Below are positions 9,502 through 19,734 of a stretch of DNA of 64,000 nucleotides, one piece after another (the first letter of the stretch is position 1; each line of letters begins with the position of its first letter). The stretch is taken from NCBI GenBank assembly GCA_903823025.1, contig CAIJRK010000031.1:33248-97247 (forward strand). Reading direction: 5' to 3'. The stretch is from an uncultured beta proteobacterium. GTDB lineage: Bacteria; Pseudomonadota; Gammaproteobacteria; Burkholderiales; Burkholderiaceae_C. The translations under genes were made by a program, and so were the position numbers. The notes beneath the pieces were generated by a model. The model made no database searches, was not told the DNA's origin, and was given only the letters and a program-made list of their open reading frames with translations.

Positions 9502-11211
9502 ATGCTATCTGTAAAAATTGAACTACTCGACGCCTTGGCGCAAGCCTTGGAAAAACTTGTCCCCGGCGCGGGGGCTAAAGCTGCTTTTGAATCGCCCAAA
9601 GTGGCCGCGCATGGCGATTTAGCCACCACGGCGGCCATGCAATTGGCCAAGCCGCTCAAACTCAATCCGCGCCAACTGGCTGAAAACCTGCGTACGGCGT
9701 TGCTGGCAGCTCCCCCTTTTCAGGCGTGGGTTGAATCGGTTGACATTGCGGGTCCCGGTTTTATCAACATCAAACTCAAGCCCGAGGCCAAGCAGCAAAT
9801 TGTGCGTGAAGTGTTGGCGCAAGCAGCCTCGTTTGGTTGCCAACCCGCAACGGAGCGCAAGATGCTGGTGGAGTTTGTGTCGGCCAATCCGACTGGCCCG
9901 CTGCACGTCGGCCACGGTCGGCAAGCCGCTTTGGGCGACGCCATTTGCAACCTGTTCCAAACCCAGGGCTGGTCGGTGTACCGCGAGTTTTATTACAACG
10001 ACGCCGGTGTGCAAATCGGCACGCTTGCCACCAGCACCCAGTTGCGCGCCCAAGGCTTCAAGCCAGGCGACGATTGCTGGCCGACAGACCCCGACAACCC
10101 CGCCAGCAAAGGCTTCTACAACGGTGACTACATTGCCGACATTGCCGCTGATTTTTTGGCTAAAAAGACGGTCCGCTCTGACGACCGCGAATACACCGCA
10201 TCGGGCGACGTGGACGCGCTCGACGACATTCGCCTGTTTGCCGTGGCCTATTTGCGCCACGAACAAGACCTGGACTTGAAGGCGTTTGCCGTCCAGTTTG
10301 ACAACTACTATCTGGAATCCAGCCTGTACCTCAGCGGCAAAGTGGATGCGGCGGTGAAGAAGCTGCAAGACGCAGGCAAAACCTACGCGCTGGATGGCGC
10401 ACTGTGGCTCAAATCCACCGACTATGGCGACGACAAAGACCGCGTCATGCGCAAAGGCGACGGCACTTACACCTACTTTGTGCCCGATGTGGCCTACCAC
10501 ATCACCAAATGGGAGCGCGGCTTTGAGAAGGTCATCAACATTCAGGGCACGGATCACCACGGCACCATCGCCCGTGTGCGCGCTGGCTTGCAAGCCGCTG
10601 ATGTCGGTATTCCCCAAGGCTTTCCCGACTACGTGTTGCACACGATGGTGCGCGTCGTCAAGGGCGGTGAAGAGGTCAAAATTTCCAAGCGCGCGGGCAG
10701 TTACGTCACGCTGCGCGATTTGATCGAGTGGACCAGCAAAGACGCCGTGCGCTTCTTTTTGCTCAGTCGCAAGCCCGACACCGAATACACCTTCGATGTG
10801 GACTTGGCGGTGGCCAAAAACAACGACAACCCGGTGTATTACGTGCAATACGCGCACGCCCGCATCTGCTCGGTGCTGGCGGCGTGGCGCGAGAAGGACA
10901 GTGGCGATATCGCCACGCTTAAAGACGTGGACTTGACGCCTTTGCAAAGCCCACAAGCTTTGGCGTTGATGCTGTTGCTGGCCAAATACCCCGACATGCT
11001 GACCGCCGCTGCGGTGGATTTTGCCCCGCACGATGTGACCTTTTATCTGCGTGAACTGGCCGCCTGTTACCACAGCTATTACGATGCCGAGCGCATTCTG
11101 GTGGACGATGAAACCGTCAAACGTGCCCGTTTGGCATTGGTCGCCGCGACGGCGCAGGTATTGCACAATGGACTCGCGGTGTTGGGCGTGAGTGCCCCGC
11201 AAAAAATGTAA
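9502..11211 (+). CDS. argS: Arginyl-tRNA synthetase
   Basis: A 569-aa class I aminoacyl-tRNA synthetase that charges tRNA-Arg. It has the N-terminal Add-1 type domain, the HIGH-type motif in [19 protein letters not shown], and the KMSKS-equivalent [17 protein letters not shown], the degenerate form usual for ArgRS. The C-terminal DALR anticodon-binding domain ends in [14 protein letters not shown], a standard ArgRS terminus. Divergent from the glycosyltransferase gene; the SPOR gene starts 27 bases downstream and may be cotranscribed. Confidence 0.98.
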   Translation: MLSVKIELLDALAQALEKLVPGAGAKAAFESPKVAAHGDLATTAAMQLAKPLKLNPRQLAENLRTALLAAPPFQAWVESVDIAGPGFINIKLKPEAKQQIVREVLAQAASFGCQPATERKMLVEFVSANPTGPLHVGHGRQAALGDAICNLFQTQGWSVYREFYYNDAGVQIGTLATSTQLRAQGFKPGDDCWPTDPDNPASKGFYNGDYIADIAADFLAKKTVRSDDREYTASGDVDALDDIRLFAVAYLRHEQDLDLKAFAVQFDNYYLESSLYLSGKVDAAVKKLQDAGKTYALDGALWLKSTDYGDDKDRVMRKGDGTYTYFVPDVAYHITKWERGFEKVINIQGTDHHGTIARVRAGLQAADVGIPQGFPDYVLHTMVRVVKGGEEVKISKRAGSYVTLRDLIEWTSKDAVRFFLLSRKPDTEYTFDVDLAVAKNNDNPVYYVQYAHARICSVLAAWREKDSGDIATLKDVDLTPLQSPQALALMLLLAKYPDMLTAAAVDFAPHDVTFYLRELAACYHSYYDAERILVDDETVKRARLALVAATAQVLHNGLAVLGVSAPQKM

Positions 11212-11238
11212 TCAAGCTTGAAAGACTGAGGGTAGGGT

Positions 11239-11949
11239 ATGAAAAAGCAACGTGGTGGAACCATTCTGGGTGTCATTATTGGCGTGGTAGCCGGTCTCGG
11301 TGTCGCACTGTTGGTGGCGGTTTATGTCACCAAAGTGCCGGTTCCGTTTTTCAATAAAGGGCAGACACGCAGTGCAGATCAAGATGCCGCAGAAGCCCAA
11401 AAGAACAAAGACTGGGATCCCAACTCGCCTTTGTATGGCAAAAATCCGGTGCGCCCTGCGTCACCTGTATTGCCAGAAGACGCCCCGACAGCGACTGATG
11501 GCTCAGCAACGCCTGAGCCAACGTCGGCCCCTGTCCTTGAACCGGCCCCGCCCGCGACTGTTGCGCCACCGGCGCCCCGTGTGACCAGAGACACGGGCGT
11601 TGCCTCAGTTCAGGCGCCTTCACCAGCGTCAAGAGGCGAGACCAAACCGGCGGTGTCGGCTGATCCGCTGGGTGACCTGGCTAAAGCACGCACGGAGAGC
11701 AACTCGGCAGACCCGTTTATCTATTTTGTGCAAGTGGGCGCCTATCGCTCGCTGGATGACGCCGAGAGTCAGCGGGCCAGATTGTCCCTGAGTGGCGTGC
11801 AAGCCAAAGTGACGGGTGCGGGCGACTCGGAGCGTTCCGTGTACCGGGTGCGCGTTGGCCCTTTTGCGCAAAAAGAGGAGGCTGAAAAAACTCGTGAAAG
11901 ACTGAACGCCACCGGCATGGCAACCGCCTTGGTGCGGGTGCAGCGTTAA
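11239..11949 (+). CDS. SPOR-domain membrane protein (FtsN-like)
   Basis: A 236-aa bitopic protein: short cytoplasmic KKQRGG segment, one membrane span (about 9-30), a long Pro/Ala/Thr-rich linker (about 60-150), and a C-terminal SPOR domain (about 155-236: FIYFVQVGAYRSLDDAESQR through YRVRVGPFAQKEEAEKTRERL). SPOR domains bind denuded septal peptidoglycan, so the protein probably acts at the division site as FtsN or DedD does. A GGTAGGG ribosome site precedes the ATG. The argS-SPOR-dsbA order is common in betaproteobacteria. Confidence 0.92.
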   Translation: MKKQRGGTILGVIIGVVAGLGVALLVAVYVTKVPVPFFNKGQTRSADQDAAEAQKNKDWDPNSPLYGKNPVRPASPVLPEDAPTATDGSATPEPTSAPVLEPAPPATVAPPAPRVTRDTGVASVQAPSPASRGETKPAVSADPLGDLAKARTESNSADPFIYFVQVGAYRSLDDAESQRARLSLSGVQAKVTGAGDSERSVYRVRVGPFAQKEEAEKTRERLNATGMATALVRVQR

Positions 11950-12013
11950 GGCACCGTGGCTGAACTTTTCAGGGTGGGCCGGGTCGGACTTTTTTTAACT
12001 GGAGTGTTTGTAC

Positions 12014-12661
12014 ATGAAGCGTCGTAATTTTTCTCTGGCCTGTAGCGCGATAGCCGGTGCCTCCCTGATTCAAAATCCAGCGTGGGCGCAGACCAAACCC
12101 TTTGAAGCCGGAACTGACTATCTGGTGCTCGACACGCGCGCACCCGTTGAAGCCGTTGCCGGAAAAATTGAAGTGGTCGAGTTTTTTTGGTACAGCTGCC
12201 CGCATTGCCATGTGTTTGAGCCTGCCTTTCAAGCCTGGACTCAGCGCGCGGGCGCCGACATTGTGGTGCGGCGCGTGCCCGTGGCTTTCCGGGATGATTT
12301 TGTGCCACAACAGCGCCTCTATTACGCCTTGGAGGCCATGGATTTGGTGGACAAGCTGCACGCCAAAGTGTTTGCCGCCATTCATACGGAAAAGCAAGAC
12401 CTGAGTCGGCCTGAGTCGATTGCGGATTGGGTGGCGAAGCAAGGCGTTGATAAAGCCAAATTTTTGACGCATTTCAACTCCTTCTCGGTGTCAACCAAGG
12501 CGACCCGAGGCACGCAATTGCAAAACACCTACAAAGTAGAGGGTGTTCCCTCGCTGGGCGTGGCGGGTCGTTTTTACACAGACGGCACATTAGCCAAAAA
12601 CCTCAATCGGGCGCTCCAGGTTGTTGATTCACTGGCTGCCGGTATCCGCAGCGGACGTTAA
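12014..12661 (+). CDS. dsbA: Thiol:disulfide interchange protein DsbA
   Basis: A periplasmic disulfide oxidase of 215 aa. It has a signal peptide ending at PAWAQ (about residue 26), the redox motif CPHC (62-65) inside FFWYSCPHCH, and the cis-proline loop EGVPSLGV (about 176-183), all as in DsbA. The ATG at 12014 is preceded by GGAG at 12001-12004, so it is preferred over an in-frame TTG six bases upstream. A terminator follows. No dsbB is in the window. Confidence 0.96.
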   Translation: MKRRNFSLACSAIAGASLIQNPAWAQTKPFEAGTDYLVLDTRAPVEAVAGKIEVVEFFWYSCPHCHVFEPAFQAWTQRAGADIVVRRVPVAFRDDFVPQQRLYYALEAMDLVDKLHAKVFAAIHTEKQDLSRPESIADWVAKQGVDKAKFLTHFNSFSVSTKATRGTQLQNTYKVEGVPSLGVAGRFYTDGTLAKNLNRALQVVDSLAAGIRSGR

Positions 12662-12677
12662 AGCTTCTCGCACGTTG

Positions 12678-12710
12678 TAACCCGGTTTCAGGTTGTTACC
12701 GGGTTATTTT
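12678..12710 (+). terminator. Rho-independent terminator after dsbA
   Basis: Perfect 8-bp stem TAACCCGG (12678-12685) and CCGGGTTA (12699-12706) with a 13-base loop, followed by a short T run (ATTTTC). Confidence 0.7.
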
Positions 12711-12817
12711 CGTGGGATAGACAGGTGATGTGCTGGTTTTGTGATGAAGCCGTGATAACGACTTGCCGCGTGTCGTTACAATCAAAAGCAAATTTTTACA
12801 GCAAGATTCATGCCTCT

Positions 12818-13465
12818 ATGACGTCATCATTTTTACCTTTGTTTTTAAGCGTGCTGTTGGCCTTGTCGGGGGGCGCCGCCCATGCCGACAAGTCCGACCG
12901 CAATCAGCCCATGAATGTGGCGTCTGATGCGTTGCGTTACGACGATATCAATCAAACCAGCGTCTTTACAGGGCAGGTGGTCTTGACCAAAGGCACCATC
13001 CTCATTCGGGGCGCCAAACTTGAGGTGCGCCAGGACCCGCAGGGCAACCAGTTTGGCGTAGTGACTGCTGAGCCGGGCAAGCGGGCGTTTTTCAAACAAA
13101 AACGCGAAGGTCTGGACGAGTTCATTGAAGGCGAAGGCGAGACGATTGAATACAACAGTCAAGCCGATACCGTCAAATTCATCGGGCAGGCGCAACTGCG
13201 CCGCTATCGGGGCGCCACACTCAACGACGAGTTCACGGGCGCCATCATTGTTTACAACAACACCAGCGAGGTGTTTACCGTTGACAGGGAGCGGGTCAAA
13301 GGTGGCTCGGGCGTACCGGGCGGACGGGTTCGGGCCATGTTGACGCCGTCACCCGACAACACCGCCGCGCCCAATAGCGCCCCCAATGCCGTCAGCAACA
13401 AGGCGCGTGACACTACCGCGCCCGCCCTTCGATCCACCCCCGCTTTGGGAGGCGACAACAAGTGA
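12818..13465 (+). CDS. lptA: LPS transport periplasmic protein LptA
   Basis: A 215-aa periplasmic bridge protein carrying lipopolysaccharide from the inner-membrane LptBFGC complex to LptDE. Signal peptide FLPLFLSVLLALSGGAAHAD, then the OstA beta-jellyroll (NVASDALRYDDINQTSVFTG, VVLTKGTILIRGAKLEV, LNDEFTGAIIVYNN) and a disordered Pro/Ala-rich tail. The ATG at 12818 gives the signal peptide directly; the frame is open 31 codons further upstream but without a credible start. The stop overlaps the lptB start. No lptC-like gene is recognisable immediately upstream. Confidence 0.94.
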   Translation: MTSSFLPLFLSVLLALSGGAAHADKSDRNQPMNVASDALRYDDINQTSVFTGQVVLTKGTILIRGAKLEVRQDPQGNQFGVVTAEPGKRAFFKQKREGLDEFIEGEGETIEYNSQADTVKFIGQAQLRRYRGATLNDEFTGAIIVYNNTSEVFTVDRERVKGGSGVPGGRVRAMLTPSPDNTAAPNSAPNAVSNKARDTTAPALRSTPALGGDNK

Positions 13466-14259
13466 TGCAAAACGGGGCAACCCCAGTCATGCGCTCAAGA
13501 GCGGAGGCCGTGGCGGGCGAAAGTCGGCTGGAGGTCAGTCACCTGCAAAAGTTTTATGGCAGCCGCAAGGTCGTCAAAGATGTGTCGCTGATGGTGCGCA
13601 AAGGCGAAGTGGTGGGCCTGCTTGGCCCCAACGGTGCCGGTAAAACGACCTCGTTTTATATGATTGTGGGTTTGGTTCACGCCAGCGCCGGTGACATCAC
13701 GATTGATGATCAATCGGTGGCGCACTTGCCTATTCACCGACGCGCCCGATTGGGTCTGAGTTATTTGCCGCAAGAAGCCTCTATCTTTCGCAAACTCAAC
13801 GTCGAAGACAACGTGCGCGCCGTGCTGGAACTACAACTCGACGAGCGCGGCAAATCGTTGCCCAAGGCCGACCTTGAAAAACGCTTGACGGGTTTGTTGC
13901 AAGACCTGCGGGTCGAACATTTGCGGCTGACACCGGCCACAGCCTTGTCGGGCGGCGAGCGGCGTCGGGTTGAAATTGCGCGCGCGCTGGCGACCCAGCC
14001 CCGTTTTATTTTGCTCGATGAGCCTTTTGCCGGCATCGACCCGATTGCCGTCATCGAGATTCAGCGCATCATCAGTTTTCTTAAAAGTCGTGGTATCGGG
14101 GTGCTGATTACCGACCACAATGTGCGTGAAACTTTGGGTATTTGCGACCACGCCTACATCATCAGTGATGGCACGGTGCTGGCCCAAGGCACCCCATCCG
14201 AGATCGTCGATGACCCTGAGGTGCGTCGCGTTTATCTGGGTGAACACTTCAGAATGTAA
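13465..14259 (+). CDS. lptB: LPS export ABC transporter ATP-binding protein LptB
   Basis: The ATPase powering LPS extraction from the inner membrane. 264 aa with Walker A GPNGAGKTT (about 55-63), Q-loop YLPQEASIFR, signature LSGGERRR (about 160), Walker B FILLDEPFAGID and H-loop ITDHNVRETL. About 22 residues precede the usual LptB start, giving a short nonconserved N-terminal extension. It begins at ATG 13465 in a TGATG overlap with lptA (an in-frame GTG lies three bases earlier), so translation is coupled, and it leads into rpoN as in many proteobacteria. Confidence 0.97.
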   Translation: MQNGATPVMRSRAEAVAGESRLEVSHLQKFYGSRKVVKDVSLMVRKGEVVGLLGPNGAGKTTSFYMIVGLVHASAGDITIDDQSVAHLPIHRRARLGLSYLPQEASIFRKLNVEDNVRAVLELQLDERGKSLPKADLEKRLTGLLQDLRVEHLRLTPATALSGGERRRVEIARALATQPRFILLDEPFAGIDPIAVIEIQRIISFLKSRGIGVLITDHNVRETLGICDHAYIISDGTVLAQGTPSEIVDDPEVRRVYLGEHFRM

Positions 14260-14299
14260 ACAATGACGATTCATTTAATCGTTACAGCGGAGGCTTAAT

Positions 14300-15931
14300 T
14301 TGAAACAAGGACTGTCACTTCGTGTTTCGCAACACTTGGCGCTCACGCCACAGTTGCAGCAGTCTATTCGGCTGTTGCAACTCTCCACGCTGGAACTCAG
14401 CCAAGAGGTTGACCAGATGCTCGACGACAACCCTTTTCTGGAGTTGAACGCGGAAGAGCCGCCCCGTGAAGAGTTTGGATTGGCGCAAACCGATACCCCT
14501 GTTCGGCGCGACGACCTGGAAGCCGAGTCAGCGCCTCCGCCTTCCGCGTCTGACTACGCCTCCTCAACCGTGACCAGTACGGACAGCGAGTCAGAGGCGG
14601 CACCGCTCTCGTCAGACGATGCCCAGAACTGGGACGGCGACGGCAGTGCCACCTTGGCGCCCGACGACAGCGAATGGGGCGGAGACGCCAAGGCCAGCAG
14701 CAACAACTTGAACGGCAATGACGACGCCGACGTGACCGAGATGGCGCGCACGCAAGAGTCGTTGCAAAGTCATTTGCATCGTCAGGCGTTAGCGCTGCGT
14801 TTGAGTGCCGAAGACCGCGCCGCGCTGCAGTTTCTGATCGAGTCGTTGAACGACGATGGTTATCTGGAAGACACCTTGCTTTCGCTGGCGCAAGGGCTGG
14901 CGGGCGAAGACGGTAGCGAGCAGCTGGAACAACTGGTGCACCACTTCACGGTGGCGTTGTCGCTGTTGCAAAGCCTGGAACCCACGGGCGTTGGTGCCCG
15001 TCATTTGGCCGAGTGTCTGTGTTTGCAATTGCAAGCCATGCGCGCCCATCTGACCTCGCCCGCCAGCGCTCATTCCGACCCGGATGCCGCTTCAAATCCG
15101 GCCTTGCTAACGATCAACGTGGCCTTGCGCGTGTGTGCGCAACCCATGGAATTGCTGGCTCGGCGTGATGTTAAACGGCTGATGCAACTGTGCAGCGCCA
15201 GCGATGCGTCGGTTCGCGACGCGATAACGATGATCAGTCGGCTCGAACCCAAACCGGGGCGTCGTTTCTGTGATGTGGAGCGCAATATCGTAGTGCCCGA
15301 TGTGCTGGTGGTTCAAACCGGCAAAGGCGCATTGGCCAAGTTTCGGGTGCGCCTGAACGCCGAAGTCATGCCACGTTTGCGGGTACACGACATTTATGCC
15401 AACGCCCTCAAACAGCACAAAAGCAGCGGTAACGAGGCCGCCAGTCATGCCGCCTTACAGCAGCGCTTGCAAGAAGCGCGCTGGTTTATCAAGAACATCC
15501 AGCAGCGCTTTGACACTATTTTGCGGGTCAGCACCGCGATTGTGGAGCGGCAAAAGAACTTCTTTACCCACGGCGAACTGGCCATGCGCCCGCTGGTGCT
15601 GCGTGAGATTGCCGACGAGTTGGGCCTGCACGAATCCACCATCAGCCGCGTCACCACTGCCAAATACATGGCCACGCCCTTTGGCACCTTTGAGCTGAAG
15701 TATTTCTTTGGCTCCGGGCTGGGCACTGACTCGGGCGGCAACGCCTCCAGCACGGCGGTGCGCGCTTTGATCAAGCAATTTATCAGCGCCGAGAGTGTCG
15801 TTAAACCGCTCAGTGACAACCAGATTTCCGAGATGCTCAAGGAACAAGGCATCGACTGCGCCCGGCGCACCGTCGCCAAATACCGCGAGGGGCTGCGTAT
15901 TGCGACCGCCTCCTTGCGCAAGGCGCTTTAA
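14300..15931 (+). CDS. rpoN: RNA polymerase sigma-54 factor
   Basis: A 543-aa alternative sigma factor for -24/-12 promoters dependent on enhancer-binding AAA+ activators. Region I has the expected glutamine-rich block (SQHLALTPQLQQSIRLLQLS); region II is a long acidic Ser/Asp-rich linker (about 55-150); the core-binding and HTH regions follow; the RpoN box ARRTVAKYRE is at about 520-529. The start is TTG at 14300, supported by GCGGAGG six bases upstream and by the conserved KQGLSLR start of the family. The customary downstream gene (hpf) is replaced here by a restriction-modification locus. Confidence 0.97.
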   Translation: MKQGLSLRVSQHLALTPQLQQSIRLLQLSTLELSQEVDQMLDDNPFLELNAEEPPREEFGLAQTDTPVRRDDLEAESAPPPSASDYASSTVTSTDSESEAAPLSSDDAQNWDGDGSATLAPDDSEWGGDAKASSNNLNGNDDADVTEMARTQESLQSHLHRQALALRLSAEDRAALQFLIESLNDDGYLEDTLLSLAQGLAGEDGSEQLEQLVHHFTVALSLLQSLEPTGVGARHLAECLCLQLQAMRAHLTSPASAHSDPDAASNPALLTINVALRVCAQPMELLARRDVKRLMQLCSASDASVRDAITMISRLEPKPGRRFCDVERNIVVPDVLVVQTGKGALAKFRVRLNAEVMPRLRVHDIYANALKQHKSSGNEAASHAALQQRLQEARWFIKNIQQRFDTILRVSTAIVERQKNFFTHGELAMRPLVLREIADELGLHESTISRVTTAKYMATPFGTFELKYFFGSGLGTDSGGNASSTAVRALIKQFISAESVVKPLSDNQISEMLKEQGIDCARRTVAKYREGLRIATASLRKAL

Positions 15932-15967
15932 CGTGTTGTCAAAACTCGGCGCACAGTCGATTATTGA

Positions 15968-17689
15968 GTGAGCGCGGTCGTCATGGAATCTGTGCTGGGC
16001 ATGGCCCGGAGGTCGCCCGTCATCGCTCAGCCATCCCCTGCGAAGGTGGCGCCAGAGTTATTGGCGCGTGGGGCGATTTTTACCCGCGTCGAGGTCGTTG
16101 ATTTCATCCTTGATCTGGCGGGCTATACAGAAGACCAGCCGCTTCATCAAAAACGTCTTTTAGAGCCGTCGTTTGGGGGCGGTGATTTCTTGTTGCCTAT
16201 CGTGGACAGACTGCTGACGGCCTGGCGGGCTGCCAAGGAAACTGGCTCTGTTGAGGCGCGTTTGAAAGACGCTATCCGGGCTGTTGAGTTGCATCATGAG
16301 ACCTTTTATGCCACGCATTTGGCCGTAGTTGCCCGACTCCTGCAAGCGGGCTTGACAGCGAAAACTGCAACGGCGCTTGCGAATCACTGGCTGTCGCAAG
16401 GCGATTTCTTGCGGGTGCCGCTGGACGGTTCATTTGACTTTGTCGTGGGCAATCCACCCTATGTCCGTCAAGAGCGGATTGCAGCACCTCTGCTGGCCGA
16501 GTACCGCCGTCGTTATCCGACGATGTACGACCGGGCGGATCTTTATATTCCTTTTATCGAACGTTCCCTGTCCGTGCTGGCGAAGGGCGGGCAGTTGGGT
16601 TTTATCTGTGCGGATCGCTGGATGAAGAACCGTTATGGCGGGCCGCTACGTCGCCTCGTCGCCGCGCAGTTTCACCTGAAAATTTATGTTGATATGGTGG
16701 ATACCCTGGCGTTCAATGCCGATGTGATTGCCTATCCGGCCATCACCATCATCAGCCGGGACACGCCTGGGGCGACACGTATTGCGCATCGCCCCGCCAT
16801 CGACCGGGCTACGCTGGCAACCCTGGCCGACGCTTTGCGCGTGCCGCATTTGCCTAAAGACGGTGGACCGGTGCGTGAACTGGCGCAAGTCACCAACGGC
16901 TCAGAACCGTGGTTACTCGAATCTGCTGATCAGATGGCCTTGATTCGGCGGCTTGAAGCGCAGTATCCAACCCTTGAAGCCGCCGCTTGCAAGGTCGGTA
17001 TTGGCGTCGCCACTGGTGCGGACAAGGCGTTCATTGGGGACTTCGAGACGCTGGATGTTGAGCCAGATCGCAAGTTGCCTCTGCTAACAACCCGCGACAT
17101 CGCGACGGGTGAAGTGCAATGGCGGGGGCAGGGCGTTATCAACCCGTTTATCGAGACCGGGGGGCTGGTTGACTTGAAAGACTATCCACGCCTGAGTCGC
17201 TACCTGCAAGCGCATCAAGAGATCATGGCTAACAGGCACTGCGCGAAGAAAAATCCCGAAAATTGGTATCGCACGATTGACCGAATTACCCCGTCGTTGA
17301 TGAATATCCCGAAGCTTTTAATTCCAGACATCAAGGGGCAAGCGCATGTTGTTTTTGAAGGCGGGGGGCATTATCCGCATCACAATTTGTATTACATAAC
17401 GTCTGAAGCCTGGGAGCTGCGGGCATTGCAAGCAGTGTTGCTCTCCGCCATCACGCGTCTTTTTGTGGCGACTTACTCCACCAAAATGCACGGGGGATTT
17501 CTTCGGTTTCAGGCACAGTATCTGCGCCGCATCCGTCTTCCGTTATGGGTCGATGTGTCACCCGCGCTGCGCACGGAGCTAGCGCAAGCAGCCATCAAGC
17601 GTGATTTTCAGGCGTGTAACCATGCAACGTTCAAGCTTTATGGATTGACGCAAGAAGAGCGCTCAGCCTTGGGCGGCAAGGGAGAATAA
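15968..17689 (+). CDS. Type II adenine-N6 DNA methyltransferase (PaeR7I/XhoI-type partner)
   Basis: A 573-aa gamma-class DNA methyltransferase: SAM-binding motif [13 protein letters not shown] (about 60-71), catalytic motif [12 protein letters not shown] (about 160-169), [16 protein letters not shown], then a C-terminal recognition region. The restriction gene starts one base after its stop, so the pair is a complete type II system; the methyltransferase protects host DNA at the site cut by the partner. The partner's XhoI/PaeR7I family implies CTCGAG methylated at adenine (inference). The start is uncertain: GTG 15968 or ATG 15983. Confidence 0.9.
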   Translation: MSAVVMESVLGMARRSPVIAQPSPAKVAPELLARGAIFTRVEVVDFILDLAGYTEDQPLHQKRLLEPSFGGGDFLLPIVDRLLTAWRAAKETGSVEARLKDAIRAVELHHETFYATHLAVVARLLQAGLTAKTATALANHWLSQGDFLRVPLDGSFDFVVGNPPYVRQERIAAPLLAEYRRRYPTMYDRADLYIPFIERSLSVLAKGGQLGFICADRWMKNRYGGPLRRLVAAQFHLKIYVDMVDTLAFNADVIAYPAITIISRDTPGATRIAHRPAIDRATLATLADALRVPHLPKDGGPVRELAQVTNGSEPWLLESADQMALIRRLEAQYPTLEAAACKVGIGVATGADKAFIGDFETLDVEPDRKLPLLTTRDIATGEVQWRGQGVINPFIETGGLVDLKDYPRLSRYLQAHQEIMANRHCAKKNPENWYRTIDRITPSLMNIPKLLIPDIKGQAHVVFEGGGHYPHHNLYYITSEAWELRALQAVLLSAITRLFVATYSTKMHGGFLRFQAQYLRRIRLPLWVDVSPALRTELAQAAIKRDFQACNHATFKLYGLTQEERSALGGKGE

Positions 17690-18433
17690 ATGACACTTGA
17701 TCTGGTCGATTACGAGCGCAAGGCCCACGAAGCCGTGAAATCCTTTTGGGAAAACCGGGGTGCAGCGAAGGAGAAAAAAATTCAGTCTGGAACATTCGAC
17801 CAGGGTGAACGCGCTGGCGTGACTGCCGGCAAGAACATGGATAAGTTCCTTGATCTCGTGCGTGACATTGTTCGAGCCAATGGCTTGGCCCATGCCCAAA
17901 TTTACGAAAACCGTGCCGCGCTAACCCTGCCCGGCTACTTTCGTCCCACGAAGCTTTGGGATTTGCTGGTCATTCACAAAGGTGAGCTGATCGCAGCCGT
18001 TGAATTAAAAAGTCAGGCTGGCCCGTCGTTCGGCAACAACTTCAACAACCGTACCGAGGAAGCGATTGGCACCGCGCACGATTTTTGGACCGCCTACCGC
18101 GAAGATGCCTTTGGCAAACAGCCGCGCCCTTTCGCAGGCTGGTTAATGATGGTTGAAGATGCGCCTGAATCTCAATGTGCGGTCAGAAATACGTCACCGC
18201 ACTTTCCTGTTCGCCAGGAATTCAAGGACGCGTCCTACCTCCAGCGCTATGACCTGTTGTGTCAAAAGCTGGTAAAAGAGCAGCTTTACACGACGGCATC
18301 CCTGATGACATCGCCACGCCGGGCCGCCGAAACAGGTGAGTTTTCGGCGATGTCGGCGATGACCGACCTCAAGACCTTCGTGACCTCGCTGGCGGGCCAC
18401 GTCGCTGCAGCGGCGGCCCGGCTTGGGTCATAG
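17690..18433 (+). CDS. Type II restriction endonuclease, XhoI/PaeR7I family
   Basis: A 247-aa protein, the length of PaeR7I. The catalytic core of the PD-(D/E)xK fold is visible as [20 protein letters not shown] (about 87-106), followed by [20 protein letters not shown], highly characteristic of the XhoI family. Members cut C^TCGAG. It follows the methyltransferase with no gap. An intact reading frame with all core residues suggests an active system. No controller (C) protein gene is present. Confidence 0.9.
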   Translation: MTLDLVDYERKAHEAVKSFWENRGAAKEKKIQSGTFDQGERAGVTAGKNMDKFLDLVRDIVRANGLAHAQIYENRAALTLPGYFRPTKLWDLLVIHKGELIAAVELKSQAGPSFGNNFNNRTEEAIGTAHDFWTAYREDAFGKQPRPFAGWLMMVEDAPESQCAVRNTSPHFPVRQEFKDASYLQRYDLLCQKLVKEQLYTTASLMTSPRRAAETGEFSAMSAMTDLKTFVTSLAGHVAAAAARLGS

Positions 18434-18489
18434 CGTGACCGACAACCCAACCTTGTCCCCCCCATAACCCTTACAACTAAAGCGTTGAC

Positions 18490-19734
18490 ATGAACCAACT
18501 TCAATTATTTTTACCCTGCGCCGCTGGCGTCGAAGACCTGTTACTGCCCGAGGTGTTGCGCATCACCGGCTTGCCGCCCGGCTGTGCCACCAAGCAGCGC
18601 GGCGGCGTGGCCGTGCGCACCTCGCTGTCGCACGCGATGCTGCTCAACCTCTACAGTCGTTTGGCCCAGCGCGTGCTGGTGCTCCTGTCGCACACCGAAT
18701 ACCGCGGTGAGCAGGATTTGTACCGCGCCGCCAGCGAAGTGCCGTGGGAACGCTGGTTCACGCCGCGCGAAAGCATCAAGGTCGAAGTGACGGCCCAGCA
18801 CAGCCCGCTGACCTCGCTGAACTTTGCCGCGCTCAAGATCAAGGACGCCGTGTGCGACCGTTTTCGCGCCACGGCAGGCGGCGTGCGCCCCGATGTCAAC
18901 ACCCAGTGGCCCGATGCCCGCATTTATACCCACCTGACCACCGACCACTGCTCGCTGTACCTCGACACCTCGGGCGAGCCGCTGTTCAAGCGCGGCTGGC
19001 GCGAAGACAAGGGCGACGCGCCTTTGAAGGAAACGCTGGCCGCCGCCATGCTCGCCGCGAGTGGCTGGATGGAGGGCGAAGGCGACCTGTTGCCGCTGTA
19101 CGACCCCTGCTGCGGCAGCGGCACGATTGTGATTGAAGCCGCTCAAATGGCCTGTAACATCGCCGCCGGTAGCCGCCGCCGCTTCGCCTTCGAGAAGTAT
19201 TTGCCATTCCGCCGGGCCGAGTGGGAGGCCATGAAACAAGAAGCGACGGATTCAGAAGTCGTCCGGGAACCCGACCAACACCCGATTATTTTTGGCAGCG
19301 ATGTCGCTCACCGCATGGTTGACTTTGCCCAACGCAATGCACAACGCGCCGGTGTGGCCGACGTGATCGAGTTTCGTGGGGGCGATGCTTTGCAGCGGAT
19401 GCCGCCCGTGCCCGGCCCCGGCGTGATGATCCTGAATCCGCCGTATGGCGAGCGCATTGAGGTGGCGGGCGTGGCGGGCAGTGCCGCGCAAGAAGGTCGC
19501 TTTGGTGCTCGCGAGTTGCCCGAAATGGAAGATGGCGGCGAGTTCTTCAGCCAGCTGGCGACGCACTGGAAGAAAAACTATCCCGACTGGACCGCCTGGG
19601 TGCTCACGCCCGACCTCAAACTACCCAGCAAAATGCGCCTCAAAGAATCGCGCCGTGTGCCGATGTGGAACGGCCCCATTGAGTGCCGCATGTTCCGCTT
19701 TGACATGGTGAAAGGCTCGGCGCGCACGAAATGA
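18490..19734 (+). CDS. THUMP-domain class I SAM-dependent RNA methyltransferase (RlmL/YcbY N-half type)
   Basis: A 414-aa enzyme predicted to methylate guanine N2 in 23S rRNA. It has an N-terminal ferredoxin-like/THUMP region (up to about residue 155), LYDPCCGSGTIVIEAA as the SAM-binding motif I, FGSDVAHRMVDFAQRNAQRAG, and the catalytic MILNPPYGER. It corresponds to the RlmL part of the fused enterobacterial RlmKL; the RlmK half is absent, which is usual outside enterobacteria. The stop overlaps the start of the PIN-domain gene. Confidence 0.88.
   Translation: MNQLQLFLPCAAGVEDLLLPEVLRITGLPPGCATKQRGGVAVRTSLSHAMLLNLYSRLAQRVLVLLSHTEYRGEQDLYRAASEVPWERWFTPRESIKVEVTAQHSPLTSLNFAALKIKDAVCDRFRATAGGVRPDVNTQWPDARIYTHLTTDHCSLYLDTSGEPLFKRGWREDKGDAPLKETLAAAMLAASGWMEGEGDLLPLYDPCCGSGTIVIEAAQMACNIAAGSRRRFAFEKYLPFRRAEWEAMKQEATDSEVVREPDQHPIIFGSDVAHRMVDFAQRNAQRAGVADVIEFRGGDALQRMPPVPGPGVMILNPPYGERIEVAGVAGSAAQEGRFGARELPEMEDGGEFFSQLATHWKKNYPDWTAWVLTPDLKLPSKMRLKESRRVPMWNGPIECRMFRFDMVKGSARTK

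Noticed and set aside
9619..11202. 527-codon open frame antisense to argS
   Set aside because: Composition is a mirror of argS codons (His/Gln/Val-rich, no domain); argS itself has all family motifs. Long antisense frames are expected at this codon bias.
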